A stretch of DNA of 64,000 nt, taken from Sinorhizobium arboris LMG 14919 (GTDB taxonomy: Bacteria; Pseudomonadota; Alphaproteobacteria; Rhizobiales; Rhizobiaceae). A model generated the notes under the pieces. That model was not told the DNA's origin, made no database searches, and saw only the letters and a list, made by a program, of their open reading frames with translations. Positions 45,095 through 54,023 of the stretch are shown piece after piece. The DNA lies in the NCBI RefSeq assembly GCF_000427465.1, contig NZ_ATYB01000008.1, positions 186,001-250,000 on the forward strand, read 5' to 3'. How positions within the stretch are numbered: the first letter of the stretch is position 1; the number at the start of each line of letters is the position of its first letter. A program made the position numbers and the translations under genes.

Positions 45095-46381
45095 ATGCTA
45101 CTCAACAGACGCGGATTCATGGTCGGCGCGGCCGGCGCGGCGACAGGTATCGCTCTCGGTTCCCGTTCGGGCCTTGCGGCCGACAGCGTGCAGTTGCGCG
45201 CGATGTGGTGGGGATCGAACGACCGCTCGAAGCGGACGTTGGCGGTCGCCAAGCTCTTTCAGGAGAAGAACCCGGATATCGGCATCGTCGGGGAGAGCCT
45301 GAGCGGTGACGGGTATTGGACGAAGCTTGCGACGCAGATGGCCGGCCGCGCCATTGCCGACATCTTCCAACTCGAGCCGAGCACGATATCGGACTATTCC
45401 AAGCGCGGCGCCTGCATGGCGCTCGATCCCTTCATCTCTTCAGCGCTCGACGTTAGCGCCTTTGGCAAGGACGTGCTGAAGCTGACGACGGTGGACGGAA
45501 AGCTCTGGGGTGTCGGCCTCGGTCTCAATTCCTTCGCGCTGTTCTACGATGCCGATGCTTTCGCCAAAGCCGGCATGACGCCGCCGGGCGTCGATACGAC
45601 CTGGGCGGACTATGCCGACATCGCCGTCGAGATGACCAAGGCGGCCGGCAAGAAGAGCGTCTGGGGCGGACCCTACGGAGCCCGCTACGCCTATGTCTTC
45701 GATGCCTGGCTCCGCCAGCGCGGCAGCAGTCTTTACACCGATACCGGGCTCGGCTTCGGCGTCGAAGAGGCGAAGGAGTGGTACGCCTATTGGGAGGAAC
45801 TGCGCAAGCGCGGCGGCACCGTCGGCGCCGACATACAAACGCTCGACCAGAACACGATCGACACCAATTGCCTGGCGCTCGGCTACTCGGCGATGGGCAT
45901 GGCCTATTCCAACCAGATGGTCGGCTATCAGCTCATCATGAAAAGCAAGCTCGGTATCGGCATGCTGCCGCGCGCTGAGAAGGGCGGCCCCTCCGGCCAT
46001 TATTACCGCCCGGCGCTGATCTGGAGCATCGGTGCGTCGACGGAACACGGCGAAGAGGCCGCGAAATTCATCAACTTCTTCGTCAACGATATCGAGGCGG
46101 GCAAGATCCTCGGCGTCGAGCGCGGCGTGCCGATGTCGCCGAAGGTTCGCGAAGCGATCCTGCCCTCACTCAACCCGACGGAGACGGAAACGGTCAACTA
46201 CATTAATGCCCTCAAGGATCAGGTCGGCGGCTATCCGGCGCCGGCGCCGCTCGGATCGACCGAGTTCGATCAGCGCGTCCTGCGACCCATCGCCGACGAA
46301 CTCGCATTCGAACGCATATCGATCGACGACGCGGCGACACGGCTGGTGGAGGAAGGCAAGGCTACGGTCCGTGCCGGCTGA
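45095..46381 (+). CDS. Family 1 extracellular sugar-binding protein, orphan
   Basis: 428 residues after GGGGAGGACTGGC. The N-terminus has a Tat-like motif (NRRGFMVGAAG) and a hydrophobic stretch cut near GLAA-D. Family 1 features: MWWGSNDRSKRTLAVAKLF, DIFQLEPSTISDYSKRGACM and IWSIGASTEHGEEAAKFINF. Such genes are normally followed by two permease genes and an ATPase gene, but none appears here; the next frames are short. It may use permeases from another locus, or the operon has been deleted downstream. Confidence 0.87.
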   Translation: MLLNRRGFMVGAAGAATGIALGSRSGLAADSVQLRAMWWGSNDRSKRTLAVAKLFQEKNPDIGIVGESLSGDGYWTKLATQMAGRAIADIFQLEPSTISDYSKRGACMALDPFISSALDVSAFGKDVLKLTTVDGKLWGVGLGLNSFALFYDADAFAKAGMTPPGVDTTWADYADIAVEMTKAAGKKSVWGGPYGARYAYVFDAWLRQRGSSLYTDTGLGFGVEEAKEWYAYWEELRKRGGTVGADIQTLDQNTIDTNCLALGYSAMGMAYSNQMVGYQLIMKSKLGIGMLPRAEKGGPSGHYYRPALIWSIGASTEHGEEAAKFINFFVNDIEAGKILGVERGVPMSPKVREAILPSLNPTETETVNYINALKDQVGGYPAPAPLGSTEFDQRVLRPIADELAFERISIDDAATRLVEEGKATVRAG

Positions 46382-46471
46382 GCAGTCACACATGGCCTTC
46401 CTCTTAAATCTTAGGATTGCCCCGTCCGCGTTCGATGGCGTTTACTCGCCTTGAGCATACGGGAGTGAGCG

Positions 46472-46603
46472 ATGGACGTCGAAATGTTGGCCGGCCTCGG
46501 CGTTGCCGTCTTCATCCTTGCCATGTCGATCCTGGTCGCGGACGAAGTCGGGGACCCGCCCGACCTCTCTGCGGCACAGATGAGCTTCGTGTCGGGGGAA
46601 TAG
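46472..46603 (+). CDS. Small hypothetical protein with one membrane segment
   Basis: 43 codons from ATG 46472, preceded by GGGAG at 46461-46465. The peptide has a hydrophobic helix AGLGVAVFILAMSILV and then an acidic tail rich in Asp and Glu. Its start follows the orphan binding protein by 90 bp. Too short for homology by eye; it could be a real small membrane protein or chance. Confidence 0.35.
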   Translation: MDVEMLAGLGVAVFILAMSILVADEVGDPPDLSAAQMSFVSGE

Positions 46604-46636
46604 AACGGACCTGCCGGAGGGGGTGTCACCGGACGT

Positions 46637-47017
46637 TCACTTCTCCTCCGGCGGCTCCGGCCGCGAGGCGATGAAGATCGCGCAGGTGATCAGGATCGCC
46701 GCAACCGAAATCAAGCCGACGACCGGCGGCCCGACCGCAAGCCAGAGATAGGCGAAGCCCAGGCTCATCAGGAAAATCGCTATCATTTTGGTGCGGCGCG
46801 CTATTGCTCCGTTCTCCCGCCAGTCGCGCAATGGCGGTCCGAACAGGGCGTGCCCCATCAGCCATTGCTCGAGTCTCGGCGAGGAGCGCGAAAACAGCCA
46901 CGCCGCCAGCAGCAGAAAGGGTGTGGTCGGCAGCAGCGGGAGAAAGATTCCGGCTGCGGCAAGACCGACCATCACCCAGGCAAGACAGAGAAGCGCGAGG
47001 CGCGCGGAAAGGTTCAT
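46637..47017 (-). CDS. YbaN-like DUF454 inner-membrane protein
   Basis: 126 residues from ATG 47017, matching the usual YbaN size; an open upstream stretch to 47062 is probably untranslated. Family marker: GIFLPLLPTTPFLLLAAWLF, followed by SRSSPRLEQWLMGHALFGP and GAIARRTKMIAI. Three to four hydrophobic segments. Function of the family is unknown. Confidence 0.85.
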   Translation of the reverse strand: MNLSARLALLCLAWVMVGLAAAGIFLPLLPTTPFLLLAAWLFSRSSPRLEQWLMGHALFGPPLRDWRENGAIARRTKMIAIFLMSLGFAYLWLAVGPPVVGLISVAAILITCAIFIASRPEPPEEK

Positions 47018-47367
47018 CTGCCGTCTCTTTCGTCGGATATCAGGGCCGTCCATTTGCAGCAATCGCGTGTTTCCTCAGTCTGCACAGTTCGCGACAATAG
47101 CCTACCGCACGTCTCCGGTCGCGGCGCTGATGGGAAGAATTGCTTTCCGGCAGTGAATCAGGCGCGCGGCAGCTAGCCGCTTCAGCGTGGATGTATTTGA
47201 TGTACTGGCGAATGCTGCGGCATCGTCTTGGCGAATGCGTGGGTTACAAGTAATAGGGTCATGCGATGTTCGCGCTTATTCACTCTCTGCGCCTGTTGTC
47301 GGCGCGCCTGCAAGCGGATGCAGGATCAAGGATTGCGAAGACTGTACAGTAATCAGGAACGGAATAA
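47018..47367. other. 350-bp stretch without a gene
   Basis: No convincing frame on either strand. It holds a TGGCGAATGC direct repeat near 47207 and 47230 and must carry the promoter of the glycosyltransferase gene that follows. It is visibly less GC-rich than the regions to its left and marks the passage into the polysaccharide block. Confidence 0.4.
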
Positions 47368-48213
47368 ATGACCATAAGCGTTTTGGCAGCAAGTGGCGGC
47401 GTGAAGCAAGTCATCTGCATCAATTGGGGCACAAAGTATGGAGCGCCCTTTATTAACAGGCTGTACGCGATGGTTGCCCGCAACATTACGCCGCCTTTTA
47501 CCTTCACGTGTTTTACCGATAACAGGGCAGGGCTGAACCCCGCGATACTTTGCGAAGACTTGCCTCCGCTCGACGTCAAGAACATGCCGACCAACACGCG
47601 AGGCATATGGCCCAAGGCGCGTCTCTGGGGGCCGGCCTTGGGAAAGCTGAAGGGCCCGGTGCTGTTTCTCGACCTGGATCTGGTGATCGTGTCATCGCTG
47701 GATGTTTTCTTTGAAATAGGGGAGGCGGATGACGTAATTCTGGCGAGAAACCAAACCACGCCCTTTGAGCGTCTCGGGCAAACGTCCCTCTTCCGCTTTC
47801 CCGTCGGGAAGCTCGCACCGCTTCAGGACAGGTTCCGCTCCGACCCACAGGGCGTCGCCGACGAGTACCGGTATGAGCAGCGCTTCGTAAGCCGCAATGC
47901 GCCTGGGGGGATAACGTTCTTTCCACGAAAATGGGTTCTTCATTTTCGCCAGGACTGTCGCTGGCCATTTCCACTCAATTACTTCTTTGCGCCCAGTCTG
48001 CCGCATGAGGCACGTGTCGTCATTTTTCCGCGCGGTCTGCAACCGCTGCACGCGATAGAAGGCCGGTATGGAACCAAGCGTCCCCACAGGACAGCACTCA
48101 AACACATAGCGGGCGTCTTCGACGCGAAGCAAAGGAAGGATAAGGGCGCGCTGCAATACTTGCGGCACTATATCCGTCCGACGCCTTGGGTGGCGGAGCA
48201 TTGGCGCGAATGA
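47368..48213 (+). CDS. Glycosyltransferase, GT8-like
   Basis: 281 residues. The N-terminal VICINWGTKYGAPFINRLYA and ITPPFTFTCFTDN give the nucleotide-sugar half, and LFLDLDLVIVSS contains the metal-binding DxD. PGGITFFPRKWVLHFRQDC lies in the acceptor region. No signal peptide or membrane segment, so it works at the cytosolic face. First gene of the polysaccharide block. Confidence 0.72.
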   Translation: MTISVLAASGGVKQVICINWGTKYGAPFINRLYAMVARNITPPFTFTCFTDNRAGLNPAILCEDLPPLDVKNMPTNTRGIWPKARLWGPALGKLKGPVLFLDLDLVIVSSLDVFFEIGEADDVILARNQTTPFERLGQTSLFRFPVGKLAPLQDRFRSDPQGVADEYRYEQRFVSRNAPGGITFFPRKWVLHFRQDCRWPFPLNYFFAPSLPHEARVVIFPRGLQPLHAIEGRYGTKRPHRTALKHIAGVFDAKQRKDKGALQYLRHYIRPTPWVAEHWRE

Positions 48214-48234
48214 TCGTGCGCCGCACTTAGGGTC

Positions 48235-49206
48235 TCACGGGCGGTTGAGCCGGGAACGGATGACCGAGGCGATGCGGCGTGTCTCATCGAGCGGTTCGTA
48301 GCTGTATGGTTCGATCTTTCCTTCGAACGGCCGGGTCAGCTGCAGGGTTTCATGCAGATCCCGGTGATAGCGCTCGAACTTGTCCAGCCGCGGACCCACG
48401 ACGGGGGTTAAGTCGAGTGTGAAGACCGGCTTCCCCGTCGCCAGGGCTTCGCAGGGCATTGTGATCGAGTCCTTTGCGATGACGAACGCGTCGGCGGCGG
48501 CCATGTAGTCGAGATAGGGGTTCTCGCTTCGTCTGTCCCAGACAGTGATACTTTCGCCGTCGAGTGTCGACAGCGCCTGCTGAGTGTGGTCTTCGGATCT
48601 GCGTGAGACCGACGCGACGATGCGCCAGCCATCTCTCGCCAACTGCCCGATGGCGTCTTTTATATTCTGGTGGGTTCTGTCGTCGTAAACATATGCGCCA
48701 TTCGAGCCGCCGACGAAGACCGCGGCTATTGGGCGTCCGTCGGGCGACAATCGTGCACGGGCAGCATCTCTGAGGGGCGCCAGCCGCGCCCAGGTAATCT
48801 GATGCGGTACTCCGACCATCGGATGATAGTTCGGCCGCCGGTCCAATTCCTCGACCCAATCGTGACGAGAGACGAAAACGAGATCATATCCTTCGATGCG
48901 CGGGCGTTGGAGGTGGATGGCGAAAGGCTTGCCGCCATAGGCCGCTTTAATGTCGAGAACCGCCGGTTCAGCGCGGAAACCGCAGGAGATCACGAGTTCG
49001 GGACGCTGTTCCTTTGTGCGGAACAGTCTGGGTTCGAACAGTTTTCTCAGGCCGCGTGTCCGACTTATCAACTTAACCACCGGCTCCCGGTGGAACTGTT
49101 TTCCAACGCCAATGCACTGGGTAAGCGTTCCCGCCTTGCTTTCGGCCACGGCCCACACGCAGCTCGTGCCGGGAGTGTCCACCGTTTCGTCGTTGCTGTC
49201 TTGCAA
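48235..49206 (-). CDS. ELM1/GtrOC1-family protein, possible glycosyltransferase
   Basis: 323 residues of the ELM1 (mitochondrial-fission-like) family: CVWAVAESKAGTLTQCIGVG near the start, ELVISCGFRAEPAV, AVFVGGSNGAYVY and VIAKDSITMPCEALATGKPV. The C-terminal half resembles the donor-binding part of GT-B enzymes. Rhizobial relatives lie in LPS and capsule loci. Converges with the GT8-like gene. Confidence 0.72.
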   Translation of the reverse strand: MQDSNDETVDTPGTSCVWAVAESKAGTLTQCIGVGKQFHREPVVKLISRTRGLRKLFEPRLFRTKEQRPELVISCGFRAEPAVLDIKAAYGGKPFAIHLQRPRIEGYDLVFVSRHDWVEELDRRPNYHPMVGVPHQITWARLAPLRDAARARLSPDGRPIAAVFVGGSNGAYVYDDRTHQNIKDAIGQLARDGWRIVASVSRRSEDHTQQALSTLDGESITVWDRRSENPYLDYMAAADAFVIAKDSITMPCEALATGKPVFTLDLTPVVGPRLDKFERYHRDLHETLQLTRPFEGKIEPYSYEPLDETRRIASVIRSRLNRP

Positions 49207-49262
49207 ATTCGAGCTCCGTTGTGACGCTGCTTTTCTCCGGCCCGTGCCTGGCTGGCGCAGAA

Positions 49263-50177
49263 TTACTGGCCGAGATCGATCCCGTTCTTGTCGACAAAAT
49301 CGAGCATGCTGCGGTCTTCGATGACGTTCGCTTCGATATACTCTATGGTCGTGGCGACCTTGTTCCGGTATTTCTCGGTGGAACCGTCGAAAGACCAGCC
49401 CCTCTCGGTCTTTTCCTTCAGCTCCTCGATCGATTTTGCGTAATAGTGATTGAGCTGAATGAAGTCTGCGGAGTAAAATTCGGCAGCCTTCCGCTTTTTC
49501 TTGGGCACCACCACCCCCGCATCATTCGCGGTCTTGTCGCCGTAGGAACGTGTTTGGAAGTGATGCACGCTCACTTTCGTGACTTCGACCGGATCGACGA
49601 TGCATTTGAAGTTGCTTGCATCGAGGTTCTGCCGCATGGGATCGGAAACTCGCATCTTATAGTTGAGGCAAACGGGCCCTGCCGGTCGCGAGATGTGGCC
49701 GCTATGGCCGAACATGTGCCACGGCAACGAAATGTTGGGAAAGTCACCTGCGCCTCGTAAGGCCTCCTCTAACGTTCGCCCCTTTTTCGGAAGGAGAAAC
49801 TCGTCGACGTCGATGAAGGCCATACGCTCGTAACGGCTGCCGAAATTCAGAATCGCATGGGCGAAAGCGATCGTCTGCCCGTTCAGGAATTCACCACTCC
49901 TTTCGTCCCGCATACGCATTCTCCAGGGTACGACGGTCAGTTCCTGGCTGGCTAACACCCTCTGCAGAATATCGAACGTCCCGTCGGTCGAGCCGTCATC
50001 GTAGAGACAGAAATGGCGAACACCCACGGCGCGGTGGAATCGCACCCATTCCTCGATGTAGCTGGCTTCGTTTTTGACGCAGGCGACGATCGCGATGCCG
50101 TGTCGGCTGGGGTCGCCTGGCGGAGGTGTGATCGCAAGTTCTCTCGTAAGGTGTGTTTTAGGGTTTATTTTGAACAT
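49263..50177 (-). CDS. GT92/GT2-type glycosyltransferase
   Basis: 304 residues. GIAIVACVKNEASYIEEWVR begins the GT-A fold, FCLYDDGSTDGTFDIL carries the donor-binding acidic residues, AFIDVDEFLLPK the DxD-type metal site, and SVHHFQTRSYG the late family motif. Common in rhizobial surface-polysaccharide loci. Divergent from the next gene by 140 bp. Confidence 0.82.
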   Translation of the reverse strand: MFKINPKTHLTRELAITPPPGDPSRHGIAIVACVKNEASYIEEWVRFHRAVGVRHFCLYDDGSTDGTFDILQRVLASQELTVVPWRMRMRDERSGEFLNGQTIAFAHAILNFGSRYERMAFIDVDEFLLPKKGRTLEEALRGAGDFPNISLPWHMFGHSGHISRPAGPVCLNYKMRVSDPMRQNLDASNFKCIVDPVEVTKVSVHHFQTRSYGDKTANDAGVVVPKKKRKAAEFYSADFIQLNHYYAKSIEELKEKTERGWSFDGSTEKYRNKVATTIEYIEANVIEDRSMLDFVDKNGIDLGQ

Positions 50178-50317
50178 TTACACCCCATGGTGGACAAGAT
50201 CGGCGTTTACTTCGAATACATCGTCTTTATAGAAGGGGATAGCCGAACTTGGAATCCGGGCTTCGGCAACACTGAGAGGCCGCGCGGTCAAAGCACGCCA
50301 AGTTGGGATGAGTAAGC

Positions 50318-51148
50318 ATGGACTTCCCCGCTTCCGGAGCAACGCAGAATTTGGCAACGCCCGAGCAATGGCGTTCTCTGTTTTCCAAGTTTTCACACGT
50401 GATCCTCGTGGCTAACAGCGACCAGGTTGACGTCAAGGAACTTCAGGCCGAATACCCGCACACGGCCGTCTTCGTATTCTTCAATAGGGTCTACAAGGTT
50501 CTTGATAAACAATTTTCCGGCCACTCCCTGCTGATTTCACGCGCTCAGCCACGGGGCGCCAACATCGTTTACCGGCAAGAGGTCGCTGACGTCGTCAAGC
50601 TGTTCGCGCCGCAGGAGTTCCTGGGCATAATGAACATTCGCCTGGCGGCGAACGAGACGTTGAACACAAGCTCCGACTACTTGGGAACGCCCACGGGGCA
50701 TTTGGATTTGACCGGCTTCTGCGCTGACTTTTACCCAGAGGCCAAAGTCCCCACGAGCGGCTTCGCCATGGCTCTGTGGCTGGTCGATCAGGCGCTCCCG
50801 GCCAAAATCATCCTCGCAGGGTTCTCGGCAAAGCGCAGCGAGAAGTGGCGGGTGGTCGCTGTCCACGACTGGACGTTCGAGCAGGTCTTTCTGCGCCTCT
50901 TCGCAAGAGCGGGCAAGCTGACGATGCATGGCGGTATTGCGACAAACAGTTACGCATCGCTTGCCTCACGGTTCCCGGAGCTGCCCGCTGCCGAAATCTC
51001 TTCGACGATCGCAGAAGTCCTGTCATCGCGTCTGAGCCAGACCGACGCGCAGGTCGACAAGCTGATTTCCCTGACAGGCGCATTTCGGTCCATTGACGAA
51101 TTCTTACGTGGGCTGAGGCCGAAGTTTCTGAAGAAAACCAAAGCATAG
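50318..51148 (+). CDS. GT42-like (sialyltransferase-fold) protein, divergent member
   Basis: 276 residues. The first strand SHVILVANSDQVDVKELQ has the place of the GNGPS loop of CstII but with ANSD in it. VFFNRVYKVL gives the Asn of the donor site, and PTSGFAMALWLVDQA with IILAGFSA matches the later TSG...A...G-strand motif. HDWTFEQ may supply the catalytic His. It is the weakest of four such proteins in the block. Alternative: an unrelated hypothetical of the same Rossmann type. Confidence 0.5.
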   Translation: MDFPASGATQNLATPEQWRSLFSKFSHVILVANSDQVDVKELQAEYPHTAVFVFFNRVYKVLDKQFSGHSLLISRAQPRGANIVYRQEVADVVKLFAPQEFLGIMNIRLAANETLNTSSDYLGTPTGHLDLTGFCADFYPEAKVPTSGFAMALWLVDQALPAKIILAGFSAKRSEKWRVVAVHDWTFEQVFLRLFARAGKLTMHGGIATNSYASLASRFPELPAAEISSTIAEVLSSRLSQTDAQVDKLISLTGAFRSIDEFLRGLRPKFLKKTKA

Positions 51149-51188
51149 CAGCATCGAAATTCCTGATATCGAATTCTGGTGAGGACAA

Positions 51189-51920
51189 ATGGGATCATGG
51201 ATCTCCGACGCCCGTAAGCGCATATACCGGAATCTGAAGTACCGCATCACGCGGCCGGATCCGCCGGCCGCACCCTTTCGATTCAATGGCCCCGTCGTCG
51301 TTGTAGGGTCCGCGCCTATCTCCAACAGGCCGGCCGGATTGGACGAGAGCTTCAGGATCATTACCGTGAACGGCTCGCAATCGGTCATCGGCAAGTGGGG
51401 CGTTGATGCGCCGGACATTACCATGATGATGTTCAATCAGGTCGAAGGAACCACTGCGAACGCGATCGAGGTCAGGCGTGTGCTGAAAGGGCAGCGCACA
51501 GGGACGCTCTACGTATTTCTCTGGCGCAAGGACGATCGCGCGCGCCTGGAGGAAGGGTTGCGGGCGTTCGACTATAGATACGACCGGCTGGAAATCGTCG
51601 ATCGATATGAGCGGATGGCGTTGCTGGATCGGGTTGCCGACTTGCGTTCCCTCGAGATGGACGCCGATTCCAAATGCTCGAACGGTATGAACGCGGTCCT
51701 TTTTGCCCTCTACAACGGAGCGCCCGCCGTCATCGTCACGGGAATAAATCCGAACTCAAGCGGTCACGTCTACAATTCAACGGGCTTGAAGCGTTTTCAT
51801 GTTCAAATGGACAAAGTCCTCGTTTCCAAGCTGATTAGCGAGGGTCGCCCCATCTTCACGGCGGATCCGCCGGTTTCGGAAGAACTGGGCATTCCGTTGT
51901 GGAGCGGTTCAAGCCGCTAG
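51189..51920 (+). CDS. GT42-like (sialyltransferase-fold) protein
   Basis: 243 residues after a strong GAGGA site. VVVVGSAPISNRPAGLDE and FRIITVNGSQSV reproduce the strand-loop and Asn pattern of GT42 enzymes; CSNGMNAVLFALYNGAPAVI with VTGINPNSSGH is the second motif. The spacing fits a single Rossmann-like GT-A-variant domain. The N-terminal basic stretch KRIYRNLKYRITR may hold it at the membrane. Confidence 0.55.
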   Translation: MGSWISDARKRIYRNLKYRITRPDPPAAPFRFNGPVVVVGSAPISNRPAGLDESFRIITVNGSQSVIGKWGVDAPDITMMMFNQVEGTTANAIEVRRVLKGQRTGTLYVFLWRKDDRARLEEGLRAFDYRYDRLEIVDRYERMALLDRVADLRSLEMDADSKCSNGMNAVLFALYNGAPAVIVTGINPNSSGHVYNSTGLKRFHVQMDKVLVSKLISEGRPIFTADPPVSEELGIPLWSGSSR

Positions 51921-51982
51921 TACTTTGAATATTTGTTCCGTGCCGTCGTTTTGTCCGCTCAACGCCTGCGTTAGAGAAATCA

Positions 51983-52888
51983 ATGATTTCAAATCGTCCG
52001 TTTTCACGTTCCTTCATCAAGATCGCCGTTCGCCTCCTCCTGGGCCGTTCCAGGGCCCATGTTCAGGACTGGTTTCCCGGCCTCAAGCTCGAACTTGCAA
52101 CCGCTGATCGAGACGGCATGATCCGGTATCGAGGCGAGTCGGTAGGACGTCTCACGAGCCCATCGCGCGCCGTGGAAGAAATGCCGTCGAACGTACTTAT
52201 CGTCGGCTCCGGCCCCTCTGTCGCCCGATGCGATCTGACGCGCGCAGACAGGTCTTCATGCCTTCTCTTGAACGGCGCGTTGCACCTCTTCCCCAGCGTG
52301 GTGGCAAAGCCTCTGGCGATCGCAATCGAAGACGAACGGTTCATATGGAGGCACTTCGATCTCGTGAAGCGGATTCCTGCCGGATGCGTCTGTCTTCTGT
52401 CCGTGAGCGTCATAAGGGCGATCTGCGAGTTGGACGGCACATGGCTGCGAGACAGGCCGGTCGTATTGATCGATAACGTGCGAAAGCCGTACGGGGTGGC
52501 ACGTCGGGACACCGCTGAACTGCGCAAGCTGCCGTATGTGCGGCTGAGCGAGGACGGCGACGTCGGCTTTTCCGAGGACCCCTTTGCCGGCATTTTCCAG
52601 GCAGGCTCGGTCGCGGTTTCCGCCGCACAGTTTGCCGTCGCCTGGAGGCCCCGCTCGATCGGCTTCGTGGGGATCGATCTCAGTAACGCCGATGAACCGA
52701 GGTATTACGAAACAACCGATAAGGCCTATTCGGGAATCGTCGCAGCCCAAAGGCGGATCGTCGACCATCTGGTCATGGCTCGCAGCATAGCCGCCGAGAG
52801 CGGCATCGAGGTCGTTAACCACTCGCCTGTCTCGGCCCTTGTCGGGATGGGGTTTGGCTACGACGCCACCTTTGCCAAAGCCGAGTGA
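51983..52888 (+). CDS. GT42-like (sialyltransferase-fold) protein
   Basis: 301 residues. VLIVGSGPSVARCDLTRAD is a close match to the GNGPSL loop of CstII-type sialyltransferases; CLLLNGALHLF gives the following Asn. AGSVAVSAAQFAVAWRPRSI and GFVGIDLSNADEPRYYE match the second motif. The C-terminal GIEVVNHSP segment is also typical. It lies 62 bp after its neighbour on the same strand. Donor sugar unknown. Confidence 0.6.
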   Translation: MISNRPFSRSFIKIAVRLLLGRSRAHVQDWFPGLKLELATADRDGMIRYRGESVGRLTSPSRAVEEMPSNVLIVGSGPSVARCDLTRADRSSCLLLNGALHLFPSVVAKPLAIAIEDERFIWRHFDLVKRIPAGCVCLLSVSVIRAICELDGTWLRDRPVVLIDNVRKPYGVARRDTAELRKLPYVRLSEDGDVGFSEDPFAGIFQAGSVAVSAAQFAVAWRPRSIGFVGIDLSNADEPRYYETTDKAYSGIVAAQRRIVDHLVMARSIAAESGIEVVNHSPVSALVGMGFGYDATFAKAE

Positions 52889-53013
52889 CGCTTGGCTGGG
52901 ATGGCGTTGGCTGACGTTAAAGCGCTGAAGCCGTATCGCAGCACCGCATCGGGGCGGAAGGCGGTCCGGTGATTGCCGCCGCCCCGATGAAAATCGCTTA
53001 GGGTGTCGAGCGA

Positions 53014-53703
53014 TTAAGCCGAGCGCTGCGTTACATGAAGGACACGATCACGCGCGGCGAACCATTCCTCGGCGTAGTCATCGTTCTTATATTCATCGAA
53101 GTAAGGCCCGCCATCGGTGAAATGGACAAGCTTTGCATCCGGCGAATATTCGTACTCGTTTACGAGCCAGTTCCAGCTCGCGGGCAGTTCGCCGATGAGA
53201 TCGTCGGAATCCAGCCATTTGAACTGATGCAACTCGAGCCCGGTAGCCGTATTGACGTAATCCAAATCAAGCTTGCGGCACTTGGCGTTGTTGAACAGGA
53301 TCACGCTCGACCAGTTCTTCTTTTCGTACTTGGTCTGGACCTGGCCCAGGAACTTCGTTTCGACTTTCGGAACGTAGTCGTGTTTTACGCACATCGCTGC
53401 GTAGCGATCGTCTCTCAGTTCCCACAACTGCGCGATATCAGTCCGCATCAGCATGTCGCAGTCGACGAAAAGGGACCAACCCTCGTAGCGGCTCAGATAA
53501 GGCACGAGGAACCGAGAAAAGGAAAACTCTGTGGATTGGAGAGGATTCCGCTCGCGCGTAAAAATCCTGTCGACGTTGTTCAAGGATATCGGCGTGAACG
53601 TGACCGGGATGGAGCTCTTTTCCAGAATACTTTGGCAAAGAACATGATAGGCGACGACTTCCTTGCTGTCGAAGCCGATGTAAATATGAGCACTTTCCGT
53701 CAT
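53014..53703 (-). CDS. Glycosyltransferase, GT8-like
   Basis: 229 residues. YIGFDSKEVVAYHVLCQSIL is the usual start; FSRFLVPYLSRYEGWSLFVD leads to the metal motif DCDM, and LVHFTDGGPYFDE is the late His-containing motif. ELPASWNWLVNEYE matches the acceptor region of GT8 proteins that lack a transmembrane part. Confidence 0.8.
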   Translation of the reverse strand: MTESAHIYIGFDSKEVVAYHVLCQSILEKSSIPVTFTPISLNNVDRIFTRERNPLQSTEFSFSRFLVPYLSRYEGWSLFVDCDMLMRTDIAQLWELRDDRYAAMCVKHDYVPKVETKFLGQVQTKYEKKNWSSVILFNNAKCRKLDLDYVNTATGLELHQFKWLDSDDLIGELPASWNWLVNEYEYSPDAKLVHFTDGGPYFDEYKNDDYAEEWFAARDRVLHVTQRSA

Positions 53704-54023
53704 TAAACCTCCGGTGACAGGTAGGCTTCAAGCGTGCTTGGCAAGCGGCGAAACGACTCAAAATCACTTATTTGCGTATAAGCGGTTTTCAGGTGTAAAC
53801 AAAAAAGGCGACGCCGTGAAGCCTTGTGCGACGGATAACGTTCTCTCGCCGGCATCAACCGCTTTCCTGTCGCATCGTCTCGTCCTCGTGATGAAGCGAA
53901 CGATGCGGCTGGTTGCTCGTGGACCTCAATCGGGCGTCTGGCAATTTCCTCGAACTTCGCCTAGTAGCTTGTCGCTGGCCCGCGCTATCGCGACCGATAC
54001 GGGCGACGACGTTGGGGATAGAA
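53704..54023. other. 320-bp stretch without a gene
   Basis: No convincing gene. Frames here lack ribosome sites and protein-like composition. It should hold the promoters of the leftward GT8-like gene and the rightward membrane glycosyltransferase gene. Confidence 0.35.
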
